Positions 5,429 through 5,490 of a stretch of DNA of 5,490 bases are shown in pieces. The notes under the pieces were generated by a model. That model was not told where the DNA came from. It was given only the letters and a program-made list of their open reading frames with translations, and did no database searches. Source of the stretch: Thermoleophilaceae bacterium (GTDB lineage Bacteria; Actinomycetota; Thermoleophilia; Solirubrobacterales; Thermoleophilaceae); NCBI GenBank assembly GCA_013812485.1, contig JACCTJ010000018.1, positions 1-5,490 on the forward strand, given 5' to 3'. Every line of letters starts with the position of its first letter. Positions within the stretch are counted from its first letter, which is position 1. The translations under genes were made by a program, and so were the position numbers.

Positions 5429-5490
5429 TCCTCGCCCTCGAGACGAGCTGCGACGACACGTGCGCGGCGGTGGTGAGCCCGGGCGGGGAG
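5425..5490 (+). CDS. tsaD: tRNA N6-adenosine threonylcarbamoyltransferase TsaD, N-terminal fragment cut by window edge
   Basis: TsaD (Kae1/Gcp/YgjD family) transfers the threonylcarbamoyl group from threonylcarbamoyl-AMP to A37 of tRNA, working with TsaB and TsaE. Only 22 codons are inside the window. They begin with GTG at 5425 and encode ILALETSCDDT at residues 2-12, the conserved first strand and phosphate-binding loop of TsaD (usually GIETSCDET). The start overlaps the rimI stop as GTGA, and the family motif begins immediately after it, so the start is well supported although no strong Shine-Dalgarno is present. Gene order tsaE-tsaB-rimI-tsaD strengthens the call. The metal-binding HxxxH motif and the rest lie beyond the right edge. 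Confidence 0.93.
   Translation, partial: MILALETSCDDTCAAVVSPGGE

Noticed and set aside
1..5490. A new defence, mobile or secretion system
   Set aside because: Every stretch longer than about 100 bases is covered by a gene of a recognised family, most of them housekeeping. I saw no repeats array, integrase, transposase, toxin or RNA gene.

Overview
This is a GC-rich, gene-dense bacterial window that looks chromosomal. It holds nine protein genes in two divergently transcribed blocks, separated by about 100 bp. The very high GC, GTG and TTG starts, four-base gene overlaps and protein flavour suggest a high-GC actinobacterium, possibly of the Thermoleophilia type. That placement is inference and cannot be fixed from the window alone. 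I see no rRNA, tRNA, CRISPR array, insertion sequence or other mobile element.

Left block, minus strand, read from about 2882 down to 1: a Rossmann/DUF2520 oxidoreductase-like gene, then panC, panD and panB. Together these are the pantothenate (vitamin B5) pathway. PanB makes ketopantoate, PanD makes beta-alanine, and PanC joins pantoate to beta-alanine. The missing step, reduction of ketopantoate to pantoate, is plausibly done by the DUF2520 protein, because no classical panE is seen here. Every junction is a 4-nt ATGA or GTGA overlap. All three downstream genes also have a clear Shine-Dalgarno site inside the preceding gene. panB runs off the left edge, with 257 residues visible.

The spacer (2883-2983) holds only weak candidate promoter elements for the two blocks. 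A 13-bp perfect palindrome (ACGCGT-A-ACGCGT, 2855-2867) lies at the very start of the left operon.

Right block, plus strand: a family 4 uracil-DNA glycosylase, tsaE, tsaB, rimI and the start of tsaD, which is cut by the right edge. TsaE, TsaB and TsaD form the machinery that puts threonylcarbamoyl on A37 of ANN-decoding tRNAs (t6A). RimI is the ribosomal protein acetyltransferase that often sits between tsaB and tsaD. The glycosylase opens the operon and is the most unusual gene. It lacks the first cysteine of the usual CxxC iron-sulfur pair, and it ends in a long disordered-looking tail capped by QLDLF, a match to the beta sliding-clamp binding consensus.

The genes are otherwise housekeeping genes of known families. 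I found no convincing undescribed system. The best leads are the DUF2520 gene as ketopantoate reductase and the two glycosylase features.
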